From positions 510,755 to 574,754 of the forward strand of contig NZ_LMEX01000001.1 in NCBI RefSeq assembly GCF_001426645.1: a DNA stretch of 64,000 nt, read 5' to 3'. Numbering within the stretch: position 1 is the stretch's first letter; each line of letters opens with the position of its first letter. The notes under the pieces were generated by a model. It did not search any database, was not told the DNA's origin, and worked only from the letters and a program-made list of their open reading frames with translations. This DNA is from Rhodanobacter sp. Root480. Its GTDB lineage: Bacteria; Pseudomonadota; Gammaproteobacteria; Xanthomonadales; Rhodanobacteraceae. Below, piece by piece: positions 9,891 through 20,175 of the stretch. A program made the translations under genes and the position numbers.

Positions 9891-9898
<8 letters not shown>
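9245..9898 (+). CDS. rlmE: 23S rRNA 2'-O-methyltransferase RlmE (FtsJ)
   Basis: Methylates U2552 of 23S rRNA in the 50S particle. The 217-residue product shows the K-D-K-E catalytic tetrad expected of the family: K35 (RAVYKLEEL), D121 ([10 protein letters not shown]), K161 (FLIKLFQG) and E196 (SREVYAL). The SAM loop is [13 protein letters not shown] at 52-64. ATG 9245 was chosen because it gives the standard MARSKSS start. It overlaps ftsH by eight bases; rlmE-ftsH is a conserved pair. Confidence 0.97.
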
Positions 9899-11849
<1,951 letters not shown>

Positions 11850-12012
11850 AATGGACGGCCAAACGGGCGTGCTTATGCTGGCGTGCCCGCTGACCCGCTC
11901 GGGTATTCACGCGCCACGATCGTGGTTGTGCAACTTCGGCACGTTTAGGCCGTGACGTGCCTCCATTTCAGCGACGTCGAATGACGCGCAATAAAAAAAT
12001 TCACGAAAAAGG

Positions 12013-12041
12013 TTGACGCAAGACGACGGAATCTGAATAAT
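12013..12041 (+). promoter_or_regulatory. Probable sigma-70 promoter of the tRNA array
   Basis: TTGACG at 12013-12018 and AATAAT at 12036-12041 are separated by exactly 17 bases, about 65 bases upstream of tRNA-Arg(ACG). The intervening 11850-12012 stretch holds no gene. A strong constitutive promoter is what a stable-RNA operon would need. This is an inference from sequence only. Confidence 0.65.
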
Positions 12042-12107
12042 TCCGCTTCTCGCTTCACCGCCTCGGTGTCCCAAACACGGCAGCGGTGAGATGAAAATTT
12101 TTTCAGT

Positions 12108-12184
12108 GCGCCCGTAGCTCAGTTGGATAGAGTACCTGGCTACGAACTAGGTGGTCGGGAGTTCGAATCTCTCCGGGCGCACCA
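12108..12184 (+). tRNA. tRNA-Arg (anticodon ACG)
   Basis: A 77-base cloverleaf with an encoded CCA end. Acceptor GCGCCCG pairs perfectly with CGGGCGC, the anticodon loop is CTACGAA and the T-loop is TTCGAAT. The A at position 34 would be edited to inosine to read CGU, CGC and CGA. First gene of a six-tRNA cluster. Confidence 0.97.
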
Positions 12185-12362
12185 TTTTTATACTGTTGGA
12201 TGAGGTGCTCGCACCTCGGTGCCTTTCACGAACGGAAGTGCTTTTGCCGATTGTTGAAAGGGGCTCCAGATGTCATGGTGTGCTTCGACACGGATTGACT
12301 GGGCGAGGCGTCACCCGTAACAATTCAAGGCTTCGGTGTTTGATCAGCCGGGGATTCGAAAG

Positions 12363-12439
12363 CGGGGTATAGCTCAGTCTGGTAGAGCGTTGCGTTTGGG
12401 ACGCAAAAGTCGGGGGTTCGAATCCCTCTGCCCCGACCA
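12363..12439 (+). tRNA. tRNA-Pro (anticodon TGG)
   Basis: A 77-base tRNA with acceptor CGGGGTA pairing with TGCCCCG and a CCA end encoded. The anticodon loop is TTTGGGA and the T-loop TTCGAAT. It lies 178 bases after tRNA-Arg(ACG); that spacer has no recognised gene. Confidence 0.97.
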
Positions 12440-12463
12440 GCGATACGTTCTGCCATAGGGACT

Positions 12464-12540
12464 GCGCCTGTAGCTCAACCGGATAGAGCATCGGCCTTCT
12501 AAGCCGACGGTTGCAGGTTCGAGTCCTGTCTGGCGCGCCA
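12464..12540 (+). tRNA. tRNA-Arg (anticodon TCT)
   Basis: A 77-base tRNA reading AGA/AGG, with anticodon loop CTTCTAA and encoded CCA. The acceptor 5' strand GCGCCTG against CTGGCGC leaves a U6-U67 mismatch, and the T-stem begins with a G-U pair. All other stems are intact, so it is probably functional. Confidence 0.95.
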
Positions 12541-12555
12541 GTTGCAAGATTTATG

Positions 12556-12632
12556 GTGGATGTAGCTCAGCTGGTTAGAGTCCCGGATTGTGATTCCGGT
12601 TGTCGTGGGTTCGAATCCCATCATCCACCCCA
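12556..12632 (+). tRNA. tRNA-His (anticodon GTG)
   Basis: Acceptor GTGGATG pairs with CATCCAC, the anticodon loop is TTGTGAT, and CCA is encoded. The base before the gene (12555) is G and the discriminator is C, which supplies the G-1:C73 pair that histidyl-tRNA synthetase requires. Confidence 0.97.
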
Positions 12633-12667
12633 GTTTCAAACCCGGTTCCGGCGTCACGTCAGTTCAT

Positions 12668-12743
<76 letters not shown>

Positions 12744-12749
12744 ATCAGA

Positions 12750-12786
12750 ACAGGCACCTCACGGCGACGTAGGTGCCTGTTTTTTT
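12750..12786 (+). terminator. Rho-independent terminator after tRNA-Lys
   Basis: A perfect 10-bp stem (ACAGGCACCT / AGGTGCCTGT) with an 11-base loop is followed by a run of T. It ends the first five-tRNA transcript; tRNA-Leu downstream must therefore have its own promoter. Confidence 0.9.
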
Positions 12787-13021
12787 ATATGCGGTCCAGC
12801 CCATGGCAGGGAATTCGACCGACGCGGGCGCAGCTGTCGTCGGGCGCGAAGGCGCGACCTGCAAGCGGTCTGGCGCGCTTGTGCTGCATGGTGCGGCAAC
12901 CGTAAAATGGCCCGTTATCCAGCGCCTGAATGCCATCGGTGGACAAGGGGTGGTGGCGGTATCCGGGTCGACGTTGACCGGTGCGCCGGGGCAAAGTTTT
13001 TGTTGCGCCAGTTGCGGCAAG

Positions 13022-13106
13022 GCGAGAGTGGCGGAATTGGTAGACGCACCAGATTTAGGTTCTGGCGGTTAACCCCGTGGGGGTTCGAGTCCCCCCTTTC
13101 GCACCA
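13022..13106 (+). tRNA. tRNA-Leu (anticodon TAG)
   Basis: An 85-base class II tRNA with the long variable arm expected of leucine (GGCGGTTAACCCCGTG region), anticodon loop TTTAGGT, and encoded CCA. The 235 bases upstream contain no gene; a TTGACC at 12974-12979 may be the -35 of its promoter, but no convincing -10 follows. It immediately precedes tig. Confidence 0.96.
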
Positions 13107-13193
13107 TGCCAAGCTGGTTTTTTTCATTTGCGGTGGCACAGCCGCCATGGTGCCTGTGGCAGGCCCATACATCAGGTAGTACCAGGAGACGTC

Positions 13194-14486
13194 ATGCAGG
13201 TTTCGGTTGAGAACATCGGCACCCTCGAGCGCAAGCTCACGGTGAAGTTTCCCGCGGAGCGTTTCGATTCGCAGGTGAGCGCACGTATCGCGGAAATGGG
13301 CCGCACCGTGCGTTTGAAGGGCTTCCGTCCGGGCAAGGTGCCGGTCGCGGTGATCAAGCAGCGCTTCGGCAGCCAGGTTCGTGGTGAGGTGCTGTCCGAC
13401 CTGATCGGCAGCACGTTGCGCGAGGCGGTGACGCAGGAAAAACTGCAGCCGATCGCGAACCCGGCGATCGACACCACTGGCGTGCCGGAAAACGGCGAGA
13501 TTGCGTACACCGCCACGTTCGAAATCATGCCCGAGTTCCCGGTGGTCGATGTGGCCGCGCTGGAGATCACGCGCACCGTGGCCAGCGTCACCGATGCCGA
13601 TATCGACAAGATGCTGGAAACCCTGCGCCAGCAGCGCCGCAGCTTCGAGGACGTTACCCGTGCCTCGATCGAGGGCGATTTTGTGATGTTCGAATATGCC
13701 GCCACGGTAGACGATTACCGCTTCCCGGCGGATGGTCTGGAGCGGGCGGGCAGCGTGCTGGGTTCGGGCACTTTGTTCAAGGCGCTGGACGACTCCTTGC
13801 TTGGCCGCAGTGCCAACGACGAATTCGAGGCGGATGTCGCGTTTCCCGCTGATTTCCGCAACCCGATGCTGGCTGGAAAGACCGCCAAGGTCAGTTTCAA
13901 GATCATCAAGGTGCAGGCGCAGAACCTGCCCGAGGTCGACGGTGAGTTTGCCAAGCTGTTCGGCATTGCCGACGGCAACCTGGAGACGTTCCGCAAGGAA
14001 GTGCGCGCCAACCTCGAGCGGGAACTGAATGCCGCGTTGATGGGCCGGTTGAAGTCCGAGGTGGCGGAGAAAGTCGCCGAAGCGCACAGCAATCTCGACG
14101 TGCCGCCGATGCTGGTGCGGTCGGAGGCGCAGAACCTGGCGGCCAACAGCGTGCCGCGTGGCGAGCAGCCGTCACCGCAGCTGATCGAGTCGGCCATGCC
14201 GATGGCGCGCAAGCGCGTGATCGCAGGCTTGCTGATGAGCGAGATCGCCCGCAAGCAGGAGCTCAAGATTGACCGTACCCGCGTCGCCGAGCAACTGGCG
14301 GCGATTGCCTCGACCTACGAGGAGCCGGAAAAGGTCATTGAACTCTACAACGGCGACCCCCAATTGATGTCCGGGCTGCAGAATCGCGTGATGGAAGACC
14401 AGGTGGCCGAGTGGGTGGCTGAACACGCCAAGACCACCAGCCTGGATCTGAGTTTCGACGAGGTAATGCGCCCGGCAGGTGCCTGA
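13194..14486 (+). CDS. tig: Trigger factor
   Basis: Ribosome-bound chaperone and peptidyl-prolyl isomerase that meets nascent chains at the exit tunnel. The 430-residue product has the L23-binding signature GFRPGKVP at 43-50, an FKBP-like PPIase domain around 155-245 (GDFVMFEYAATVD) and the helical C-terminal chaperone domain. ATG 13194 is preceded by CAGGAG at a normal distance and gives the standard N-terminus MQVSVENIGTLERKL. It leads the conserved tig-clpP-clpX-lon cluster. Confidence 0.98.
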   Translation: MQVSVENIGTLERKLTVKFPAERFDSQVSARIAEMGRTVRLKGFRPGKVPVAVIKQRFGSQVRGEVLSDLIGSTLREAVTQEKLQPIANPAIDTTGVPENGEIAYTATFEIMPEFPVVDVAALEITRTVASVTDADIDKMLETLRQQRRSFEDVTRASIEGDFVMFEYAATVDDYRFPADGLERAGSVLGSGTLFKALDDSLLGRSANDEFEADVAFPADFRNPMLAGKTAKVSFKIIKVQAQNLPEVDGEFAKLFGIADGNLETFRKEVRANLERELNAALMGRLKSEVAEKVAEAHSNLDVPPMLVRSEAQNLAANSVPRGEQPSPQLIESAMPMARKRVIAGLLMSEIARKQELKIDRTRVAEQLAAIASTYEEPEKVIELYNGDPQLMSGLQNRVMEDQVAEWVAEHAKTTSLDLSFDEVMRPAGA

Positions 14487-14506
14487 TTCCACCGGTACCG
14501 TTCCAG

Positions 14507-14531
14507 TCCGGCCCTGATGTATCGGGCCGGA
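14507..14531 (+). other. Hairpin between tig and clpP
   Basis: Eight-base perfect arms TCCGGCCC and GGGCCGGA flank a nine-base loop 20 bases after the tig stop. No T-run follows, so it is more likely an mRNA-stabilising or attenuating hairpin than a strict terminator. A possible -10-like TACTGT lies just downstream. Confidence 0.5.
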
Positions 14532-14568
14532 TGCCATACTGTCAGGCACATCACCCGGAGAGCTGCTA

Positions 14569-15198
14569 ATGGCCATGGATCAGATCCAGAACCTCAATTT
14601 GGTACCGATGGTCGTCGAGCAGACGGCCCGTGGCGAGCGCTCCTACGACATCTATTCACGCCTGTTGAAAGAGCGCGTGATCTTCTTGGTTGGCGAGGTC
14701 AACGACCAGGTGGCCAACCTGCTGGTTGCGCAGATGCTGTTCCTGGAGTCCGAGAACCCCGACAAGGACATCCAGTTCTACATCAACAGTCCCGGCGGCG
14801 CTGTCACCGCCGGCCTGGCGATCTACGACACCATGCAGTTCATCAAGCCGAGCGTCAGCACGATGTGCATCGGCCAGGCCTGCAGCATGGGCTCCTTCCT
14901 GTTGATGGCCGGCGCCAAGGGCAAGCGTTATGCGCTTCCCAACTCCCGCGTCATGATCCATCAGCCTTCCGGCGGTGCGCAGGGCCAGGCGACCGACATC
15001 GAGATCCAGGCGCGGGAAATCCTGTATGTACGCGAACGCCTGAACAAGTTGTACGCGGAACATACCGGTCAGCCGCTGGCGAAAATCGAGCTGGACATGG
15101 AGCGCGACCGCTTCATGGACGCGAACGAAGCCAAGGCTTACGGCCTGATCGACGAAGTGCTGGAAAAGCGCGCCGGCGAAACGGTGAAATCGGCCTGA
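14569..15198 (+). CDS. clpP: ATP-dependent Clp protease proteolytic subunit ClpP
   Basis: Serine protease that forms a double heptameric barrel fed by ClpX or ClpA. The 209-residue product carries the triad S106 (GQACSMGSF), H131 ([10 protein letters not shown]) and D180 (ERDRFM). The [10 protein letters not shown] helix and [14 protein letters not shown] strand are standard. An N-terminal propeptide is probably removed on maturation, as in E. coli. It precedes clpX by about 110 bases containing a strong hairpin. Confidence 0.98.
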   Translation: MAMDQIQNLNLVPMVVEQTARGERSYDIYSRLLKERVIFLVGEVNDQVANLLVAQMLFLESENPDKDIQFYINSPGGAVTAGLAIYDTMQFIKPSVSTMCIGQACSMGSFLLMAGAKGKRYALPNSRVMIHQPSGGAQGQATDIEIQAREILYVRERLNKLYAEHTGQPLAKIELDMERDRFMDANEAKAYGLIDEVLEKRAGETVKSA

Positions 15199-15228
15199 TT
15201 CCCAGCACCAACCTTACTGTCACGGGTA

Positions 15229-15260
15229 GGGCTCCGCGTCTGCAGGCAGACGCGGAGCCC
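15229..15260 (+). other. Strong hairpin between clpP and clpX
   Basis: Perfect 13-bp arms GGGCTCCGCGTCT and AGACGCGGAGCCC enclose a six-base loop. There is no T-run, so it probably modulates rather than ends readthrough from clpP to clpX, or stabilises the clpP mRNA 3' end. A TATTCT just after it could be the -10 of a clpX promoter. Confidence 0.6.
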
Positions 15261-15307
15261 TGTGGTATTCTCGCGACGCATTCAGATTGACCAGCGGGAT
15301 CGAAAGT

Positions 15308-16600
15308 ATGAGTGACGACCGGCAGGGGCGTTCCAGCGACAGCGGCAAGATTCTCTATTGCTCGTTCTGCGGCAAGAGCCAGCATGAAGTGCGCAAGCTG
15401 ATCGCGGGTCCATCCGTATTCATCTGTGACGAATGCGTCGAGCTGTGCAACGACATCATCCGCGAGGAGCTCGAGGAAAAGGCCGCTTCGGGCCGCACCC
15501 AGCTGCCCAAGCCGCGCGAGATCCGTGAATCGCTGGACCAGTACGTGGTGGGCCAGTCACGCGCCAAGAAGGCGCTGGCGGTGGCGGTGTACAACCACTA
15601 CAAGCGGATCGAGTCGCGCCAGAAAAGCGACGACATCGAGCTGGGCAAATCCAACATCCTGTTGATCGGCCCCACCGGCTCGGGCAAGACGCTGCTGGCT
15701 GAAACGCTGGCGCGGCTGCTCAATGTGCCGTTCACCATCGCCGACGCCACCACGCTGACCGAAGCGGGCTATGTGGGCGAGGATGTCGAGAACATCATCC
15801 AGAAGTTGTTGCAGAAGTGCGACTACGACGTGGAAAAGGCGCAGTCGGGCATCGTCTACATCGATGAGATCGACAAGATCTCGCGCAAGAGCGAAAACCC
15901 GTCGATCACCCGTGACGTCTCGGGTGAGGGTGTGCAGCAGGCCTTGCTGAAGCTGATCGAGGGCACGCTGGCCTCGGTACCGCCGCAGGGCGGGCGCAAG
16001 CATCCGCAGCAGGAATTCCTGCAGGTCGACACCAAGAACATCCTGTTCATTTGCGGCGGTGCCTTTGCCGGGCTGGAAAAAGTCATCCAGCAGCGCTCGG
16101 AGACCACCGGTATCGGCTTCTCGGCGGAGGTGCGCAGCAAGGAGCGCACTGAAAACCTCGGCAAGGTGCTTGCGGATGTCGAGCCCGAGGATCTGGTGCG
16201 GTTCGGCCTGATTCCCGAGTTCGTCGGACGCCTTCCGGTGGTCGCCACGCTCGATGAGCTGGACGAGGCGGCTTTGGTGAAGATCCTCACCGAACCGAAG
16301 AACGCCGTCACCAAGCAGTTCAAGAAGCTGTTCGAGATGGAGGAGGTGGAGCTGGAGTTCCGCCCCGAGGCGTTGCAGGCGATCGCCAAGAAGGCGCTCA
16401 AGCGCAAGACCGGCGCCCGTGGCTTGCGCACCATCCTCGAACAGGTGTTGCTGGAAACCATGTACGAGCTGCCCTCGCTGGAGCACGTGAGCAAGGTCGT
16501 GGTGGATGATGCGGTGATCAACGGCCAGGCCGAGCCCTACCTGATTTATCGTGGCAATCTGCAGCAGCGCGTGGCCAGCGACGGTAACGACGCAGCCTGA
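15308..16600 (+). CDS. clpX: ATP-dependent Clp protease ATP-binding subunit ClpX
   Basis: AAA+ unfoldase that delivers substrates, including ssrA-tagged proteins, to ClpP. The 430-residue product has an N-terminal zinc-binding domain with cysteines 18, 21, 40 and 43 (YCSFCGK and [10 protein letters not shown]), Walker A GPTGSGKT at 121-128, Walker [11 protein letters not shown], and the sensor-2 region [15 protein letters not shown] 15308 gives the standard [11 protein letters not shown] start. A bidirectional terminator follows. Confidence 0.98.
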   Translation: MSDDRQGRSSDSGKILYCSFCGKSQHEVRKLIAGPSVFICDECVELCNDIIREELEEKAASGRTQLPKPREIRESLDQYVVGQSRAKKALAVAVYNHYKRIESRQKSDDIELGKSNILLIGPTGSGKTLLAETLARLLNVPFTIADATTLTEAGYVGEDVENIIQKLLQKCDYDVEKAQSGIVYIDEIDKISRKSENPSITRDVSGEGVQQALLKLIEGTLASVPPQGGRKHPQQEFLQVDTKNILFICGGAFAGLEKVIQQRSETTGIGFSAEVRSKERTENLGKVLADVEPEDLVRFGLIPEFVGRLPVVATLDELDEAALVKILTEPKNAVTKQFKKLFEMEEVELEFRPEALQAIAKKALKRKTGARGLRTILEQVLLETMYELPSLEHVSKVVVDDAVINGQAEPYLIYRGNLQQRVASDGNDAA

Positions 16601-16622
16601 TCGATACCCCGTGAAAAAAAGC

Positions 16623-16653
16623 GGCCCCGGTGAGTTACCGGGGCCATTTTTTT
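16623..16653 (+). terminator. Terminator between clpX and lon
   Basis: Arms GGCCCCGGT and ACCGGGGCC (9 bp) with a five-base loop are followed by seven T residues and preceded by seven A residues, so the structure could stop transcription in both directions. lon therefore needs its own promoter in the following 115 bases. Confidence 0.9.
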
Positions 16654-16767
16654 GGGTACGGTGGCATGGAAACCTTGTGCATCGCGCCGGATGCCTCCAC
16701 TTGACGTGTCATGGGCCCCGGCGCAGTGTCGGGGCCAGTATGTCGATTCACCAGGAACTATTTTTCG

Positions 16768-19251
16768 ATGGCCAAGACCGTCCGTAAAACCGAATTGCTG
16801 GATGCGCTGCCCGTGCTGCCGTTGCGCGACGTGGTGGTGTATCCGCACATGGTCATTCCATTGTTTGTCGGCCGCGACAAATCGATGCGCGCGCTCGAAC
16901 GCGCGATGGAAGGCGAACGTCAGATTCTGCTGGCAGCGCAAAAGAGCCCGGATATCGATGATCCGGAAGCCGCCGACCTGCACACGGTCGGTACGCTGGC
17001 TGGCGTGCTGCAGCTGCTCAAGCTGCCTGATGGCACGGTCAAGGTGCTGGTCGAAGGCCAGTCACGGGTCACTATCGAAGACTGTCGGGAAGCCGACGGC
17101 ATGCTGGTGGCGCGTTCGCGCACGATTGAGCCCGTGTACAACGCCAAGGAGCGCGAGCTCGACGTGGTGTCGCGCACGTTGATCTCGTTGTTCGAGCAGC
17201 TCGTCAAGCAGAGCCGCAAGCTTCCGCCCGAAGTGCTGGCCAGCCTGTCCGGCATCGAGGAGCCGTCGCGCGTCGCCGACTCCATTGCTGCGCATCTTTC
17301 CGTGCGCATGGCTGACAAGCAGAAGGTGCTTGAAACCGCCGACGTGGCGCAGCGGCTGGAGCTGCTGATCGGCCTGGTCGACAGCGAGATGGATCTGCAG
17401 CAGGTGGAGAAGCGCATCCGCGGCCGGGTCAAGACCCAGATGGAAAAGAGCCAGCGCGAGTACTACCTCAACGAACAGATGAAAGCCATCCAGAAGGAGC
17501 TGGGCGACAACGAAGAGGGCACCAACGAAGTCGAGGAGCTGCAGAAGAAGATCGAAAATGCCGGCATGCCCAAGGCCGTGCTGGCCAAGGCGCGGCAGGA
17601 GTTCGGCAAGCTGAAGCAGATGTCGCCGATGTCGGCGGAAGCGACGGTGGTGCGCAACTACCTCGATTGGCTGGTCGGCGTGCCGTGGAAGAAGCGCAGC
17701 AAGGTGCACAAGGACCTGCGCGTGGCGCAGGAAGTGCTGGACGCCGATCATTTCGGGCTGGAAAAGGTCAAGGACCGCATCCTCGAATACCTGGCGGTGC
17801 AGCAGCGCGTGGCCACGATGAAGGGCCCGATTCTGTGCCTGGTCGGTCCGCCGGGTGTGGGCAAGACCTCCCTGGGCCAGTCGATCGCGAAGGCCACCAA
17901 CCGCAAATTCGTGCGAATGAGCCTGGGTGGCGTGCGTGACGAGGCCGAGATCCGTGGTCATCGGCGCACCTACATCGGCTCCATGCCGGGCCGCATCGTG
18001 CAGAACCTGACCAAGGTCGGCACCCGCAATCCGCTGTTCATGCTGGACGAGATCGACAAGATGTCGATGGACTTCCGTGGCGACCCGTCGTCCGCGTTGC
18101 TCGAAGTGCTCGACCCGGAACAGAACCACGCCTTCAACGACCACTACCTGGAAGTCGATTTCGACCTGTCCGAGGTGATGTGGATCGCCACCGCCAACTC
18201 GCTGAACATCCCCGGCCCCTTGCTCGATCGCATGGAGGTCATTCGCATTCCCGGTTATACCGAGGATGAAAAGCTGGGGATCGCGCAGCGGTATCTGCTT
18301 GCCAAGCAGTTGAAGGCGAACGGCCTCAAGCCCGAGGAACTGCAGGTGGACGAGGAGGCGCTGCGGGACATCGTGCGCTACTACACGCGCGAGTCCGGTG
18401 TGCGCAACCTTGAGCGTGAGATCTCCAAGATCTGCCGCAAGGTTGTCAAGGAGCTGACCCTGGGTGAAGTAACCAAGGCCAGGAAGGCGAAAACAAAAAG
18501 CGCGAAGCCCCAGAAGAAGGCCGTTGCCGGTGTCGAAGTGACGTCGGCGAATCTGGACCATTACCTCGGCGTTCGCCGTTTCGATTTCGGCCGCAAGGAA
18601 ATCCAGAACGAGATCGGCCTGGTCACCGGGCTGGCCTGGACACAGGTCGGCGGCGAGCTGCTCAGCATCGAGGCATCGATTGTTCCCGGCAAGGGGCGGT
18701 TGGTGAATACCGGGCAACTCGGTGACGTCATGAAAGAGTCGATCCAGGCGGCGCTGTCGGTGGTGCGCGCGCGCGTTGATCAGCTCGGCATCGATCCCGA
18801 GTTCCACCAGAAGCTCGACGTGCACATCCACGTGCCGGAGGGCGCCACGCCCAAGGATGGCCCGAGTGCCGGCGTGGCGATGTGCACCGCGCTGGTATCC
18901 GCCCTCACCAAGATACCGGTGCGTTCGGAGGTGGCCATGACCGGCGAAATCACCTTGCGTGGACGCGTGCTGCCGATCGGCGGGCTGAAGGAAAAATTGC
19001 TGGCGGCGCTTCGTGGCGGCATCACCACGGTGATCATTCCCGAAGACAACAAGAAGGATCTTGTCGACATGCCGGCCAACATCACCACGTCGCTGGAGAT
19101 CCATCCGGTGCGCTGGATTGACGAAGTGCTCGACATCGCGCTGGAGCGTCCGTTGCAGCCCAGCCAGGCGGTCGATTCCGAGGAAGCTCATGCGTCCAAG
19201 GAAGGCGCGCCAGCGGAGGACGGCGCCGAGGTCCATTCGCGCACGCATTGA
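16768..19251 (+). CDS. lon: ATP-dependent serine protease Lon
   Basis: AAA+ protease for damaged and regulatory proteins. The 827-residue product has the N-terminal LON substrate domain (about 12-205), a coiled coil (about 225-270), Walker A GPPGVGKT at 360-367, and a C-terminal Ser-Lys protease domain with S700 ([10 protein letters not shown]) and K743 ([14 protein letters not shown]). A lysine/alanine-rich spacer of about 25 residues ([16 protein letters not shown]) separates ATPase and protease parts, and the last 25 residues are acidic and variable. ATG 16768 follows CAGGAAC. Confidence 0.98.
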   Translation: MAKTVRKTELLDALPVLPLRDVVVYPHMVIPLFVGRDKSMRALERAMEGERQILLAAQKSPDIDDPEAADLHTVGTLAGVLQLLKLPDGTVKVLVEGQSRVTIEDCREADGMLVARSRTIEPVYNAKERELDVVSRTLISLFEQLVKQSRKLPPEVLASLSGIEEPSRVADSIAAHLSVRMADKQKVLETADVAQRLELLIGLVDSEMDLQQVEKRIRGRVKTQMEKSQREYYLNEQMKAIQKELGDNEEGTNEVEELQKKIENAGMPKAVLAKARQEFGKLKQMSPMSAEATVVRNYLDWLVGVPWKKRSKVHKDLRVAQEVLDADHFGLEKVKDRILEYLAVQQRVATMKGPILCLVGPPGVGKTSLGQSIAKATNRKFVRMSLGGVRDEAEIRGHRRTYIGSMPGRIVQNLTKVGTRNPLFMLDEIDKMSMDFRGDPSSALLEVLDPEQNHAFNDHYLEVDFDLSEVMWIATANSLNIPGPLLDRMEVIRIPGYTEDEKLGIAQRYLLAKQLKANGLKPEELQVDEEALRDIVRYYTRESGVRNLEREISKICRKVVKELTLGEVTKARKAKTKSAKPQKKAVAGVEVTSANLDHYLGVRRFDFGRKEIQNEIGLVTGLAWTQVGGELLSIEASIVPGKGRLVNTGQLGDVMKESIQAALSVVRARVDQLGIDPEFHQKLDVHIHVPEGATPKDGPSAGVAMCTALVSALTKIPVRSEVAMTGEITLRGRVLPIGGLKEKLLAALRGGITTVIIPEDNKKDLVDMPANITTSLEIHPVRWIDEVLDIALERPLQPSQAVDSEEAHASKEGAPAEDGAEVHSRTH

Positions 19252-19389
19252 GTTGTTGGCCGGTCTCCATGGCCGGCTCCTGTTCACCTGACAAGACGGC
19301 GGGCCATGCTGAATCGGCATCGTTCGCCGTTTGCTTTACGCATCATTTCGTGCGCTGTATTTCCGCGAAAACGCTTGCCGTGACTTGTG

Positions 19390-19419
19390 TTGCGAAGTCC
19401 GGCAACGCACTGGTATAAA
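19390..19419 (+). promoter_or_regulatory. Possible sigma-70 promoter of hupB
   Basis: TTGCGA at 19390-19395 and TATAAA at 19414-19419 are 18 bases apart, about 130 bases upstream of the HU gene. The 300-base gap 19252-19551 has no other recognised feature, although AGGAGCTTCTCA forms the ribosome-binding site just before the start codon. Prediction only. Confidence 0.5.
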
Positions 19420-19551
19420 GGCGGAACCGCAGATTTCATGCCCACCGCGGCGATTCCGGTTGCGACACGGCACCTGGCGCGAGCCAATCATCCACGCTGG
19501 CGTTGTTTCGTCGAAAACGAACCGCGCCGGTCGAAAACTAGGAGCTTCTCA

Positions 19552-19824
19552 ATGAATAAAACCGATCTGATCAACGCCATCGCCGAAAAGGCCGAACTGA
19601 CCAAGGCCGATGCAACCCGCGCGCTCGAAGCGTTCTTCGAGACCGTGCAGAAGACGCTCAAGAGCGGCGAAGACGTTTCTGTCGTCGGATTCGGTACTTT
19701 CACCGTGCGCGCGCGTGCTGCCCGTACGGGTCGCAACCCGCGGACCAACGAAATGATCCAGATCCAGGCGTCCAAAGTGCCGGCGTTCAAGGCTGGCAAG
19801 ACCCTGAAGGATGCCCTAAACTAA
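19552..19824 (+). CDS. hupB: DNA-binding protein HU (beta-type)
   Basis: Nucleoid-associated protein that bends DNA as a dimer. The 90-residue product starts [21 protein letters not shown] and has the HU signature [22 protein letters not shown], the beta-arm with the intercalating proline in RNPRT. ATG 19552 follows AGGAG at the normal distance. Its place directly after lon and before ppiD, with two tRNA genes in between, matches the lon-hupB-ppiD order known from proteobacteria. Confidence 0.98.
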   Translation: MNKTDLINAIAEKAELTKADATRALEAFFETVQKTLKSGEDVSVVGFGTFTVRARAARTGRNPRTNEMIQIQASKVPAFKAGKTLKDALN

Positions 19825-19843
19825 GCGGCTGACGCTTGGTTCC

Positions 19844-19918
<75 letters not shown>

Positions 19919-19925
19919 GAAATGC

Positions 19926-20002
19926 GGAGCGGTAGTTCAGCTGGTTAGAATGCTGGCCTGTCACGCCGGAGGTCGCGGGTTCGAGTCCCGTCCGCTCCGC
20001 CA
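19926..20002 (+). tRNA. tRNA-Asp (anticodon GTC), copy 1
   Basis: A 77-base tRNA with acceptor GGAGCGG/CCGCTCC, anticodon loop CTGTCAC and encoded CCA. A second copy on the minus strand at 31698-31774 differs by a single base in the D arm (CAGCTGG here, CAGTTGG there). Confidence 0.97.
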
Positions 20003-20009
20003 CAGTTCA

Positions 20010-20040
20010 CAAGGGCGCCCGTGTGGCGCCCTTGTTTTTT
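20010..20040 (+). terminator. Terminator after the Val-Asp tRNAs
   Basis: A 10-bp stem CAAGGGCGCC / GGCGCCCTTG with a five-base loop is followed by six T residues, ending the hupB-tRNA transcript before ppiD. Confidence 0.92.
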
Positions 20041-20175
20041 GGCACAAGGCTTCGTCAAGGCGAGGCTGATCATCAGGCGGCGTGTGATCGATGTTCTTGT
20101 GGCATCGCATGCGGGGGTAGCCTGGTGTTCGCATCGCGCTTCATGCGCCTACAACCACGTTGCGGGAAGATTCCA

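Noticed and set aside
12185-12362. Possible small gene or sRNA in the tRNA-Arg to tRNA-Pro gap
   Set aside because: Only short imperfect stems (GAGGTGC/GCACCTC) and no promoter or terminator pair; most likely spacer of the tRNA precursor.
17062-19320. Long open minus-strand frame opposite lon
   Set aside because: Antisense shadow; the composition is atypical and lon is unambiguous.
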